A stretch of DNA of 64,000 bases from Planctomycetota bacterium (GTDB taxonomy: Bacteria > Planctomycetota > MHYJ01 > JACQXL01 > JACQZI01). The notes beneath the pieces were generated by a model. The model saw nothing but the letters and a program-made list of their open reading frames with translations, ran no database searches and was not told where the DNA came from. Below, one piece after another: positions 32,736-41,149 of the stretch (position 1 is its first letter; the number at the start of each line of letters is the position of its first letter). Both the position numbers and the translations under genes were made by a program. The stretch covers positions 1-64,000 of the forward strand of contig JACQZI010000012.1 in assembly GCA_016207825.1 (NCBI GenBank). Direction: 5' to 3'.

Positions 32736-32770
32736 GTCAAAAAAATATACATATTTCTGGCAGATATTAC

Positions 32771-32798
32771 TTGACAATGCCCTCGTATTAAATATACT
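32771..32798 (+). promoter_or_regulatory. Promoter of the membrane-protein gene
   Basis: TTGACA at 32771-32776 and TATACT at 32793-32798, 16 bp apart. A ribosome site AAGGAGG (32837-32843) precedes the ATG at 32852. Confidence 0.6.
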
Positions 32799-32851
32799 TG
32801 TTATCCAATTGGACAGATGAACTGCCCATAAATGCCAAGGAGGCATATAGT

Positions 32852-33544
32852 ATGGAAAGCGTATTATCGTTTCTGGCACTCTATCCCTTCTGGTCAACGG
32901 TTGTCATTTCTTTAGTCATCTTCGCCTTAGCCCATATCATTCTGGCTAAAATATACCGCGCCGGACTTAAGCCTACCATCATCGCCGGCTTGGCCTGCGG
33001 GCTGATTGTTATCGGATTGCTCCATTACGGGGTTATTACGGATAATCAGTTTTTTGCCAATCTCATGGGCGTTTTTGCCGGGATTGTTATGTGGTCTCTG
33101 TTCGGCGAGATAATGGAAACGCTTCAGGGGAAATTCAATATCACCACCCATGTGGAAATCGGCTACGGTCACCTGCCTTTCCTTATCCTTGGCAGCTTAA
33201 TCTGGGGTTTGATTATCCATACCGAGGCTATCGAGAACCCGGTTATCTTCCAGTTCTTATTCACGGTTTACGCCATCTGGCTGGGGCACGTGATATTGCT
33301 TTCTCTCTATTATCATCCGTGGCTTGGTGAACCCCTGAAATCGCCCGAAGTAAAGGCATCCAAGTTAAAAGTGACCTTGACCATATTGACGCTTCTTGTC
33401 TACGCAATAATCCTCATTATTATGGCACTCAAAGCGCCGGATTATTCCATTAAGACGCAGGTCAGCACGGCTTTATGGTTTGTGCTTTTGGCGTGGAGCT
33501 TTATCGAAGTTGCCAAGAAGTATTTTTCTCTAAAGTTGTGGTGA
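32852..33544 (+). CDS. Multi-pass membrane protein of unknown function
   Basis: 230 residues from ATG 32852 (ribosome site AAGGAGG, 8 bp upstream); an in-frame TTG at 32798 would add 18 residues but lies at the promoter. Six to seven hydrophobic segments are visible (about 15-30, 38-58, 65-85, 103-122, 130-150, 172-192, 203-222). Polar spots include GEIMETLQGKFN between segments and HVEIGYGHLPF. No family is recognised. It stands alone between the 22-bp array B and a CTTTGTG-type dispersed repeat. Confidence 0.7.
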   Translation: MESVLSFLALYPFWSTVVISLVIFALAHIILAKIYRAGLKPTIIAGLACGLIVIGLLHYGVITDNQFFANLMGVFAGIVMWSLFGEIMETLQGKFNITTHVEIGYGHLPFLILGSLIWGLIIHTEAIENPVIFQFLFTVYAIWLGHVILLSLYYHPWLGEPLKSPEVKASKLKVTLTILTLLVYAIILIIMALKAPDYSIKTQVSTALWFVLLAWSFIEVAKKYFSLKLW

Positions 33545-33626
33545 TATTAGTCACGGAGGGCACAGAGCGGGTTATTTATTTTCCTTTGTGTTCTTTGTGC
33601 CTTTGTGGTGAAGTATCTATTTAAAT
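33545..33626. repeat. CTTTGTG-type dispersed repeat, intact copy
   Basis: TCACGGAGGGCACAGAG at 33551-33567 and CCTTTGTGTTCTTTGTGCC, continuing TTTGTGGTG, at 33583-33610. This is the uninterrupted form of the repeat that carries an insertion at 7450-7513. Related copies are at 47856-47882 and around 51812-51898. Confidence 0.65.
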
Positions 33627-34715
33627 TTATTTACTGAATATCGGCAGGTATTCCGAAGGCAGTTGCAGGATAAGCGTTGCCATGGATGTTGCGTAGGTTT
33701 CGCCGACATCGTCTTCCCAGTGGCCGTCGTCTTTCTGCCCGCCCAGGACTCCGGGTAGCATGATATCCGTATACTGTTTCCACTGTTTTTCGCCCGCCTG
33801 GTAGAGCGCCTGGGAAAGGTAATAATGGGTGTAATAAAAATGATACGGATAATGGTTGTTTTCCGGGACGGGGATGGGATATTGCTGGTTGGTCAGAATC
33901 CAGTTTAGCCCCTGTATGACTTTGGCAGAGGAGTAATCTCCCGCGCTCATAAGGGCGACGACGCCCGCCGCGGTCAGCGCCTGGGATGTCCGCGCATCGG
34001 CATCGAGCTGGTATTTGAAAGAGCCTTTTAAAGGCCCTTCGGCGGTATTGGCGGAGTCATGGACGTATTTCATGGCTTTTTCAATCACGTTCTTGGGGAC
34101 GGCAATGCCGACATTCCTTGCCGCGCGCAGTGCCTGAAGCGTCGTGACCGTCACCGAGATATCCGCGTCAATGGGCGAGGGCTGGTAGCGCCAGCCGCCG
34201 TCCTTGTTCTGGCACTGGACAATCAGGTTGACGGCGTTTTTGAGCTTGGTCTTGACGTCATCCCGTGGGCTCATCCCGTAAATTTCTGCCAGGAACATGG
34301 TGGCAAAGGCGTGCTCATACATCCTTGTGCCGTATCTGGTGATGTAGCCGTCGCTTTCTCGGCAGGAATCGAGTATGAATTCCAAAGTTCTTTTGACATT
34401 ATCCCCGTATTTGCCGCGCCCGGGAGTGCTCCCCTGCGCCAGGAAGGACATTCCGCCCAGTGCGGTGACCGCGATATTATCGTTTGTCTCTTTGCCGATG
34501 TAGCCTTCGTTGAGTTTGCATCCTATTCTGCAGGTCCAGGAGCCGTTTTCGTTCTGGTGCTCAGCAAGCCATTTTAACCCCTTTTCCGCGGCGGTTTTTA
34601 TCAGTTTCTTTTGCGCCTCTTCCGGGGTAGGCTTGGTGATTTCATCGGATATCAGCGTGCCGATAAGCACCAATAACCAAATCCCAAATCCCAAATAAAC
34701 ATCAAGATTTTTCAT
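33627..34715 (-). CDS. Prenyltransferase/squalene-cyclase-repeat protein, exported
   Basis: 362 residues. An N-terminal signal anchor (VYLGFGIWLLVLIGTLI) precedes an alpha/alpha toroid of the terpenoid-cyclase fold, recognisable by GLKWLAEHQNENGSW, GMSFLAQG, EHAFATMFLAEIYGM, GGWRYQPSPIDADISVTVTTLQALRAA, and GGQKDDGHWEDDVGETYATSMATLIL. Such repeat proteins are abundant in Planctomycetota and are not shown to be enzymes; the DDxD-like catalytic motif of true cyclases is not obvious, though DADIS is near. It is followed 9 bp later on the same strand by the stop of the large propeller protein, so transcription from the 39180 promoter may reach it. Confidence 0.85.
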   Translation of the reverse strand: MKNLDVYLGFGIWLLVLIGTLISDEITKPTPEEAQKKLIKTAAEKGLKWLAEHQNENGSWTCRIGCKLNEGYIGKETNDNIAVTALGGMSFLAQGSTPGRGKYGDNVKRTLEFILDSCRESDGYITRYGTRMYEHAFATMFLAEIYGMSPRDDVKTKLKNAVNLIVQCQNKDGGWRYQPSPIDADISVTVTTLQALRAARNVGIAVPKNVIEKAMKYVHDSANTAEGPLKGSFKYQLDADARTSQALTAAGVVALMSAGDYSSAKVIQGLNWILTNQQYPIPVPENNHYPYHFYYTHYYLSQALYQAGEKQWKQYTDIMLPGVLGGQKDDGHWEDDVGETYATSMATLILQLPSEYLPIFSK

Positions 34716-34724
34716 AATTAAAAT

Positions 34725-37700
34725 CTAATGGTACAAGTATATCGTATTATCCTGAATCACGCAAAGCCGGTCGCCGATGACCCGTATTTCCGGCTGGCCG
34801 CTGCTTTTAAGCTCGCCTTCTATTTTCTGGATTTCTTTACCCGTTATCTTATCAAATATCATGATTATTGGCAACCATTTTTTATCGTCAGGGTTAAAGG
34901 CTGACACGTTGATGATTATATGATTATCGGTAAATAATACCTGGGAAACGGTTGAAGCCGTGCCGGTTTCAAGGCTGATTGTTTCCTTCCATTCTTTTAG
35001 CTCAAGCGTGTTTTTGATTGGGTGTCCGGATATTTGTATTTCGTTGCTATTTCCTTCATTGAGGGCGATGATATAAGCCATCCGTTCGTCAACACCGATA
35101 TCACTTATGTAGACAGGGCATTTTATGCCGGAAGCGGTTGGTTTGCCGGTTGCGCGTTCCAGCATGTTAAGTTCAAAGGCTACCTGCGGCATCGGTTGAT
35201 CAGGTGTCTGGTTTTCCCGTGTGGTGAAGAAGAACAGGTGCGTTTCATTTGCCTTGACGGTTTCGGGGAGGATGTCAGCCGGGGTAGGGGATTTCCAGAG
35301 TATCTTTTTATTATCAATATCATAGGCAATAATCCTTAAAGTAGTAAAGAGGTATAATTTACCGGACTGGTCGTAATGATAGTTGCGTAATTCTTCCGAA
35401 TTGTTTTCCGGTTTTACGGAATTAAGCATTTTCCCGGTGCTTTTATCCAGCACGATGGTGATGTTTTTAAATACAGGCAGGATGATTTCTTCATCATAGA
35501 TGATTATCGTATCAAGTAAGCTATCCGCAAAGGGGAAAGACCAGAGTTCTTTGCCGTTGGAAATATCGAATACGGTAAGGCGGTAATTCATGGGGTTTTT
35601 GGAATCCTGGGTAATGAGGAAAAGATGGCTTTCCCATAATTCGCCCCGGACGAGTATTTCGGATTTACTGCGGAGGTCGATGAACCAATCAGGCGCGCTC
35701 CTCTCCGCTCCGCGGGACGACCCCACTCCGCTTTGCTTCGGGGACACCCCATTATCGGGAGTCTCCGTAGGCGGGGGCGCATCATAAGCCGCAATTGCCT
35801 CACGGCTTAAGGCAATGATTTTGCCGCTTACCCGGAAGGCAGAAGGAAGGAGTGTTAAGCCCGTCTTTTTTGTCCAGCTTATCTTGGCGTCGGAATCCAG
35901 CCCGATTATTTTATCTTCAACAATAAGTATAAGATTGCCCGAGTTGCCGGATGGGAAATCCGCTTGGTCGTTAAGTGATACGGTTTCGCTTTCGGTATTC
36001 GTATGACTGCCTTTTAGTTTCAAGGGCGGGCTGAAAGGCTTCAGTGTTTGTTTGTCCGCCTGCAGGTAGGCGTATTCGGGCGAATCCAGTTTGGTTTTTA
36101 CATATTCTTTAAGGCTTAATTGCTTGTTCTGGATGGTAATCACGGTATCAGGCGGGAATATTTTAAGCATCTTTTTCAAGAGTGTCTTGGCAGTGCCGAA
36201 CATCAGGGTTTTTTCATAAGATTCCGCCAGTTTCAGATAAACCGGAAGGAGATGCGCCGATGAAGAAAATGTTTTTATGAAAAGCATCCCGTTTTCCGTT
36301 GCGTCCGCATAATCCTGTTTCTGGTAAGCGCTTTCCAAGAAGTTATAAATGATGTCCTCGGCTGAACGGCTGTTTGGGTAGAGCTTATAGATTGCCATGA
36401 GCTTGATGCGGTCGGCGGAGCTTTTTGCCACCTCGTAAAGCGTGCGGGCTTTTTGCTCCTGTTTTTCGTAAACGGTTGACCCTATTTTAGTAATGACGGA
36501 ATCAATCGCCAGACGGGCGAAATCCCAGATCCGTTCGCCGTTATAGGTTTCATCAGGCATTTTTTCTATCAGGAGCTGGTATTCCCGGACGGTATTTTCC
36601 CACTGTCCTGATTTTTGATAGGCTTGGACGAGTTCAAGGGTGGTTTCCACAAAGGAATACGGGCCGGGCGAATAGGCACGGGCTTTTTCCAGACAATCAA
36701 CGGCTTGGTTCGTGCCGGTTATTTCGTCTGATTTCGCCCATTCAAAATATGTGCGGTGAAGGTGGTTATTGATTATATTGGTGAGTTGACCGGCATTGGG
36801 ATTCTTTTCTGCTGCGCTTAACCCCTGTTTGAATAAAGAAACGGCTTCCGAATATTTCTTGTTCTTAAGGGCAAGCGTGCCTATCTGTTGTATCAGGTAG
36901 GCATCATCCGGCTTTTCCTTCAGTTGTCGCTTGAACCATGTTTCCATTCCGGACCAGTCGTAAAAGGCATTGACCGTCCCCTCGGCTATTATGATTAAGA
37001 CGTTATCCGATATGAGGATGTTTCCGGCCGGTATATTTACGTTTACAGTAACAGGCGGTGTTGTGTTCGGATCAATGATAACCCCTGTATTTGGGAAAGA
37101 ATTCCATTCCCATGATGCCTGTAATTTTTTAGTAGCCAGGTCAAACATCATCAACGCATTCCGTGCAGGCAAATAAATCGATTGGTCGGTTAGTCCTCCC
37201 TTTCCTTTGAACTGATTTTCATAAGTCCAGGCGCGCTTGCCTTCTTTTGAGATATCAATCCCGATGACGCTGTTTTCCCCCTCGAGATACAGGATATTAT
37301 TTTTTATGCCCAGAACATAACGCACGGGCGACAGGGGGCTTCCTTCCCATTGCCAGAGTTCCTTGCCGGTTTCCCCATCAAGCGCGTAAAGATAATTAGA
37401 ATCGATGGGGGTGGCGATCAGGATGTGTTTATCAGACACCTGGGTTTTTATGAGCGGGTTATTCGCCCAGAGAAGCGGTAGTCTGACCGGGCTGTCACCG
37501 CGGGTGACGGTTATTTCCATCTGGTTGTATTTTTTCACCCATTTTATCATGCCGGTATGTTTATCTACTGCGGAAATTACGCCGACGTTGGATGAATAGT
37601 AGATGCTGTCATCATCAACCGTAACCATGGAAGGCATTATTTCCCGCGCCGGATTATTGAATAGGTTTACTTCCAGGATTCCAGAGGTGACGAATGTCTT

Positions 37701-39134
37701 CCAGTATAGCTCGCCGGTAGAGGCATTGAAAGAGCAGAGGTATTGCTGAGGCAGGTCGGTATCGTTTTCGTTATAAACCGCCACGGCATAGACGCAGTTA
37801 TAATCAACGACCGGGGGCATTGGGAAAGATGCTTTCTTAAAGAAATCGCGTTTATCGGTTTCCTCGCCCGCCGACCAGATGATTTTTCCGTTGGAGGCAT
37901 TCAAGGCGAAAAGTGTCCGGTGGGGGAATGGGTATTTTACATCAAGATAATAACTGGGGTAAATTTGTTCCTTAAGGCCTCCTGAGGTGGAGGTGATGAG
38001 GTTGGCGAATACCTTGTCCTGCGAAACGGTTATAGGAAAAACCGCTCTTTCTTCATAAACGGGGTTATTGAAAAAGCCGCTCTCCACTTTCCAGATGATA
38101 TCAGGTTGTTTGCCTTCATTAAGGGTAATGAGATTCAATGCATAAACCGCGGTTTCCGTTCCCAGATAAAGTATGCCGTTATGAACCGAAGGGAAATAGG
38201 GCAGGTATCTGTTTTGGGGGAGCAACTGCCCGGAAAATCCGATGTTAGATGGGATAACGCGGTTTGAAGGTATATCAAACGACCACATCAGGGGCGGTTG
38301 TGTTTCAATGCGGGAGCCCATGGTTTTTGAGTGGCGGTTATCGCCTCCGTAGGTATCCCAATCACCGGTTACGGCCAGTTCCATGGATTTGAGTTTGGCT
38401 AATTCCCCTTTGGCGAAATCAGCCAGGAGCAAAGCGGAATCATGTTTAAGTATTTTCATTTCGGGATAATCTTTCAGGATAAGTTCGTAAAGTGTTTGCA
38501 AGCGGTCTATTTGCCTCAAGCGGCTGTAGCAGATTGCGCGGAAGGCAAGCACTTGGTTCATCGGGATTTCTTTTGAGTCAGTTTGTTTAAGTATGCCGGT
38601 AATGGTTTCCAGAAGGTTACCGGCCTTATCAAATTCCTCTTTTTCCATACGGGACAAGGCGGAAAGGTAAGTGGATTTAATCCCATAAGAAGTGTAAAGG
38701 TAACGTTCGACAAGCTGGTTTAAGAAACCTTGATCGCCGGTTGTCTGGGCGGTTTCCAGGAGCGTCCGGGCTGAAGGGTCGAAGATATCGCGGTAAGTTT
38801 TTTTTCCTTCAGCCGGCAAGTTTGACAATAGTTGCCGGCAAAGATACTTAACCCCAACAAAGGTATTAGGCTCTTCTGGATAAGGAACGATATTTTCAGG
38901 ATATTTTTCCATGGCTTCTTGGTATTTTTTCACAGCATTGGTCCAGTCGCTGTTTTTAGCCGCTTCAAGCCCGGTTTCTATTAGCTTGACGGCGTCCGCA
39001 CTGATGGGGACATAAGCCCGCGAGTTTATTTTGCCTTCAGCCGGTTCATCTTGGGCTTTAGATAAGGCGGTATATAAAAGCTGGCAGGCAATGAGCGCCA
39101 GGATAATAAAATAAACCTTTAGCGGTTTTTTCAT
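34725..39134 (-). CDS. Very large exported TPR/PQQ-type beta-propeller protein
   Basis: 1469 residues from ATG 39134 (promoter 39175-39203 upstream); an in-frame ATG at 39203 lies in the promoter. A signal peptide (VYFIILALIACQLLYTALS) begins it. TPR helices (about 35-250) come first, then a PQQ/WD-like propeller (DWDTYGGDNRHSK, TLFALNASNGKIIWSAG, LYALDGETGKELWQWEG), a second TPR block (about 740-1030) and a second propeller (about 1040-1469, KELWSFPFADS, YDIDNKKILWKSPTP). Residues about 1118-1146 (ETPDNGVSPKQSG, then RGAERSAP) are coded by an inserted copy of the double-hairpin element (35721-35765) and break the propeller strand AYDAPP...WFIDLRS. Function is unknown; a periplasmic scaffold or secreted binding protein is inferred. 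Confidence 0.85.
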   Translation of the reverse strand: MKKPLKVYFIILALIACQLLYTALSKAQDEPAEGKINSRAYVPISADAVKLIETGLEAAKNSDWTNAVKKYQEAMEKYPENIVPYPEEPNTFVGVKYLCRQLLSNLPAEGKKTYRDIFDPSARTLLETAQTTGDQGFLNQLVERYLYTSYGIKSTYLSALSRMEKEEFDKAGNLLETITGILKQTDSKEIPMNQVLAFRAICYSRLRQIDRLQTLYELILKDYPEMKILKHDSALLLADFAKGELAKLKSMELAVTGDWDTYGGDNRHSKTMGSRIETQPPLMWSFDIPSNRVIPSNIGFSGQLLPQNRYLPYFPSVHNGILYLGTETAVYALNLITLNEGKQPDIIWKVESGFFNNPVYEERAVFPITVSQDKVFANLITSTSGGLKEQIYPSYYLDVKYPFPHRTLFALNASNGKIIWSAGEETDKRDFFKKASFPMPPVVDYNCVYAVAVYNENDTDLPQQYLCSFNASTGELYWKTFVTSGILEVNLFNNPAREIMPSMVTVDDDSIYYSSNVGVISAVDKHTGMIKWVKKYNQMEITVTRGDSPVRLPLLWANNPLIKTQVSDKHILIATPIDSNYLYALDGETGKELWQWEGSPLSPVRYVLGIKNNILYLEGENSVIGIDISKEGKRAWTYENQFKGKGGLTDQSIYLPARNALMMFDLATKKLQASWEWNSFPNTGVIIDPNTTPPVTVNVNIPAGNILISDNVLIIIAEGTVNAFYDWSGMETWFKRQLKEKPDDAYLIQQIGTLALKNKKYSEAVSLFKQGLSAAEKNPNAGQLTNIINNHLHRTYFEWAKSDEITGTNQAVDCLEKARAYSPGPYSFVETTLELVQAYQKSGQWENTVREYQLLIEKMPDETYNGERIWDFARLAIDSVITKIGSTVYEKQEQKARTLYEVAKSSADRIKLMAIYKLYPNSRSAEDIIYNFLESAYQKQDYADATENGMLFIKTFSSSAHLLPVYLKLAESYEKTLMFGTAKTLLKKMLKIFPPDTVITIQNKQLSLKEYVKTKLDSPEYAYLQADKQTLKPFSPPLKLKGSHTNTESETVSLNDQADFPSGNSGNLILIVEDKIIGLDSDAKISWTKKTGLTLLPSAFRVSGKIIALSREAIAAYDAPPPTETPDNGVSPKQSGVGSSRGAERSAPDWFIDLRSKSEILVRGELWESHLFLITQDSKNPMNYRLTVFDISNGKELWSFPFADSLLDTIIIYDEEIILPVFKNITIVLDKSTGKMLNSVKPENNSEELRNYHYDQSGKLYLFTTLRIIAYDIDNKKILWKSPTPADILPETVKANETHLFFFTTRENQTPDQPMPQVAFELNMLERATGKPTASGIKCPVYISDIGVDERMAYIIALNEGNSNEIQISGHPIKNTLELKEWKETISLETGTASTVSQVLFTDNHIIINVSAFNPDDKKWLPIIMIFDKITGKEIQKIEGELKSSGQPEIRVIGDRLCVIQDNTIYLYH

Positions 39135-39174
39135 ATACAAAATATACGAATGATAAACCTGTTTCGTTGGCGGT

Positions 39175-39203
39175 ATTATAAGAAAAGATGATGAAACCGT
39201 CAA
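39175..39203 (-). promoter_or_regulatory. Promoter of the large propeller gene
   Basis: On the minus strand TTGACG (39203-39198) and TATAAT (39180-39175) are 17 bp apart; the ATG at 39134 follows a leader of about 35 nt. Confidence 0.6.
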
Positions 39204-39251
39204 ATCAAAACATGGTAATAGTAATATCGAGCATCTTTTTTATCTAATAAA

Positions 39252-39279
39252 AAACGGACGGTTTTGCTCCCGTCCGTTT
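39252..39279 (-). terminator. Intrinsic terminator of the HEAT/DUF4159-like gene
   Basis: A perfect 10-bp stem, AAACGGACGG at 39252-39261 against CCGTCCGTTT at 39270-39279, with an 8-base loop, is followed on the minus strand by a run of T (TTTTATTAG). It lies between the stop of the gene ending at 39300 and the propeller gene's promoter. Confidence 0.85.
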
Positions 39280-39299
39280 ATTGGTTTTTATCAAGAGTA

Positions 39300-40994
39300 T
39301 TATTTTTTACGCACGTTCAAACGTTCCACTGCTTCCATAATGAAATTTAAAATGAGGTTTTGCAGGGCATATTCATCCGAAGCGTCTTTCTGTTTGCCGA
39401 AATGGCTCAATACATGCATTACCTGCCCTCCCGTTTTTTTACCCACGACATAGCCGTCATTCCCTCCTGTTGACGCTGAAGGCGCTATGGGTTGCCCGCC
39501 CGGCCCTGCCGCAAAGGTAATTGCAACGGCGCCGCTTTTCGGGTCGTCCGTTTTAAGGTCCTCTGAAACTATTAAGATGACCACTTCATTTGCTCTTAAT
39601 ACCTTAAGGTCGGGAGCATCTGCATCGATTTTCCATTTATTTTCTCCGATGCTCGTGCGCTTGACGGCTATTGTGCCGCTGCCGTCGTCGGCGGGGTTAT
39701 CGTTTGAGCCTGCAGCAGGTTTGGGCTTGTCAAAGACATCTTTAAGATAAGGGTGGGTTGTTTGCCCTGGTGCCGGGAAAATACCCACGTTCTTTTCAGC
39801 CGGGTAATATTTTGTATGTCCCACCACGCCTTTCCAGGCGCGTTCGACCACTTCTTCCAGAACCCAGTCCTCGCTGAAGAAATAACCGCCGTTAGCGACG
39901 AAATTCCTGATTTTCTCAACGCCTTTTTGGCTCAACATATTAGCGAAAGGGGTGTGCTTATCGCAACCGGCACAGGTAACGCTGCGCAGTCCGCCTTTCT
40001 GGTCCGAAGCCTGGCAGGTCGGGCAGACACAATGCTCACGGATATGGTTGCAGTTCATGATAACCACCCATTTGTCATCTATTTTATATGCCTCCGTATC
40101 GAATTCTGATTTCTTAACGACTGTATGCGGTATTTTCATCCGTTCAAGTATGCTTTGGATATGGTCATAATTATGGTCCCAGCCTTTTTCCATGGTTTTA
40201 CCGATTCTTTCGCAACCGGGACAATCGCTGTTGATGACAATTATTTTGTCTTTGGGTATCCTGCGTATGCCTGCTTGGACGGCAACGGTTTTAAAATCCA
40301 GCGCTGTTCCCGTGCCTTCTCCTGTTACTTCCGGTTTTACGAAGAGCGCATCCTCATTATCGTTCATGTGTTTTTCCCACCATTTTTGGATATTCTCGGC
40401 GGTCCAGCCGATAGAGTTTCCTGCTAAGGCATGCAGGCTTTCAATGGTTTTCTTGGTTAAATCCTGGTCTTTTTGGCAGTCTTTGCTTTGCAGGAATTCA
40501 ACCAAAAGAGCAATAGCGTTCTTGTTTTTGGTTAGCCCCAGGTTGATAACTGCTTGTTCGCGCAGGGCTCCGTTGCCTTTTTCAAGTAGTTTTTTGAAGA
40601 GTTTTACCAGCCCGTCTGAATTATTATCTTTTAAAACGGCCGTGATATCCCGGCTGACCGGCCTGGTTTTATTGGTAATAATATAATCGGCCAACTCCTC
40701 AAAAGCAGATACGTCGGTAAACAGGGGGAATCCTTTGACGACTTCCCAATATGCCTGAAACTGCGTATCCGCAGAAATTCTGCTCAGTTGTGAAATGAGT
40801 AATTTCATGGCTTTATCGTTATTGACTCCCGCTATATTCTTGACCGCGGCTCGTATTTTTTCTACGTCATTGTATTGAAGCGCCGAATTAAACCCGCTCT
40901 GCGCCTCGCTTAAAGCATCGGCCGCCTGCACAGGCTTTATCCCGAAAATAGCGATGGTAATGAGGATTAAAGCCGGTATGTAAAGACGTTTCAT
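39300..40994 (-). CDS. HEAT-repeat protein with C-terminal DUF4159/ThuA-like domain
   Basis: 564 residues from ATG 40994 with AAGGAG upstream. A signal peptide (LYIPALILITIAIFGIKPVQA) is followed by HEAT-like repeats (about 25-215: IAGVNNDKAMKLLISQL, AVINLGLTKNKNAIALLVEFL). The C-terminal half is the same domain as in the 13764 and 16280 genes: KIIVINSDCPG, WVVIMNCNHIREH, NGGYFFSEDWVLEE, QVMHVLSHFG and ALQNLILNFIMEAVER. A Cys-rich insertion (CVCPTCQ, CAGCDKH, near 315-345) with four or more cysteines may bind zinc. It is the most elaborate of three paralogues in this window; the function is unknown. The terminator at 39252 ends its transcript. Confidence 0.75.
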   Translation of the reverse strand: MKRLYIPALILITIAIFGIKPVQAADALSEAQSGFNSALQYNDVEKIRAAVKNIAGVNNDKAMKLLISQLSRISADTQFQAYWEVVKGFPLFTDVSAFEELADYIITNKTRPVSRDITAVLKDNNSDGLVKLFKKLLEKGNGALREQAVINLGLTKNKNAIALLVEFLQSKDCQKDQDLTKKTIESLHALAGNSIGWTAENIQKWWEKHMNDNEDALFVKPEVTGEGTGTALDFKTVAVQAGIRRIPKDKIIVINSDCPGCERIGKTMEKGWDHNYDHIQSILERMKIPHTVVKKSEFDTEAYKIDDKWVVIMNCNHIREHCVCPTCQASDQKGGLRSVTCAGCDKHTPFANMLSQKGVEKIRNFVANGGYFFSEDWVLEEVVERAWKGVVGHTKYYPAEKNVGIFPAPGQTTHPYLKDVFDKPKPAAGSNDNPADDGSGTIAVKRTSIGENKWKIDADAPDLKVLRANEVVILIVSEDLKTDDPKSGAVAITFAAGPGGQPIAPSASTGGNDGYVVGKKTGGQVMHVLSHFGKQKDASDEYALQNLILNFIMEAVERLNVRKK

Positions 40995-41149
40995 AAATAC
41001 AATCTCCTTTCATAACCATTATATTATATCATAATACTCAATACATGTCAGCCTGTCAACTAATAAACGCCTCAAGGGCGAGGTTCTTCCCTTATATAAT
41101 ACAATCAAAACAGCCAAAAGTTTTGATAAAAATAATATTTTCGTTAAAA

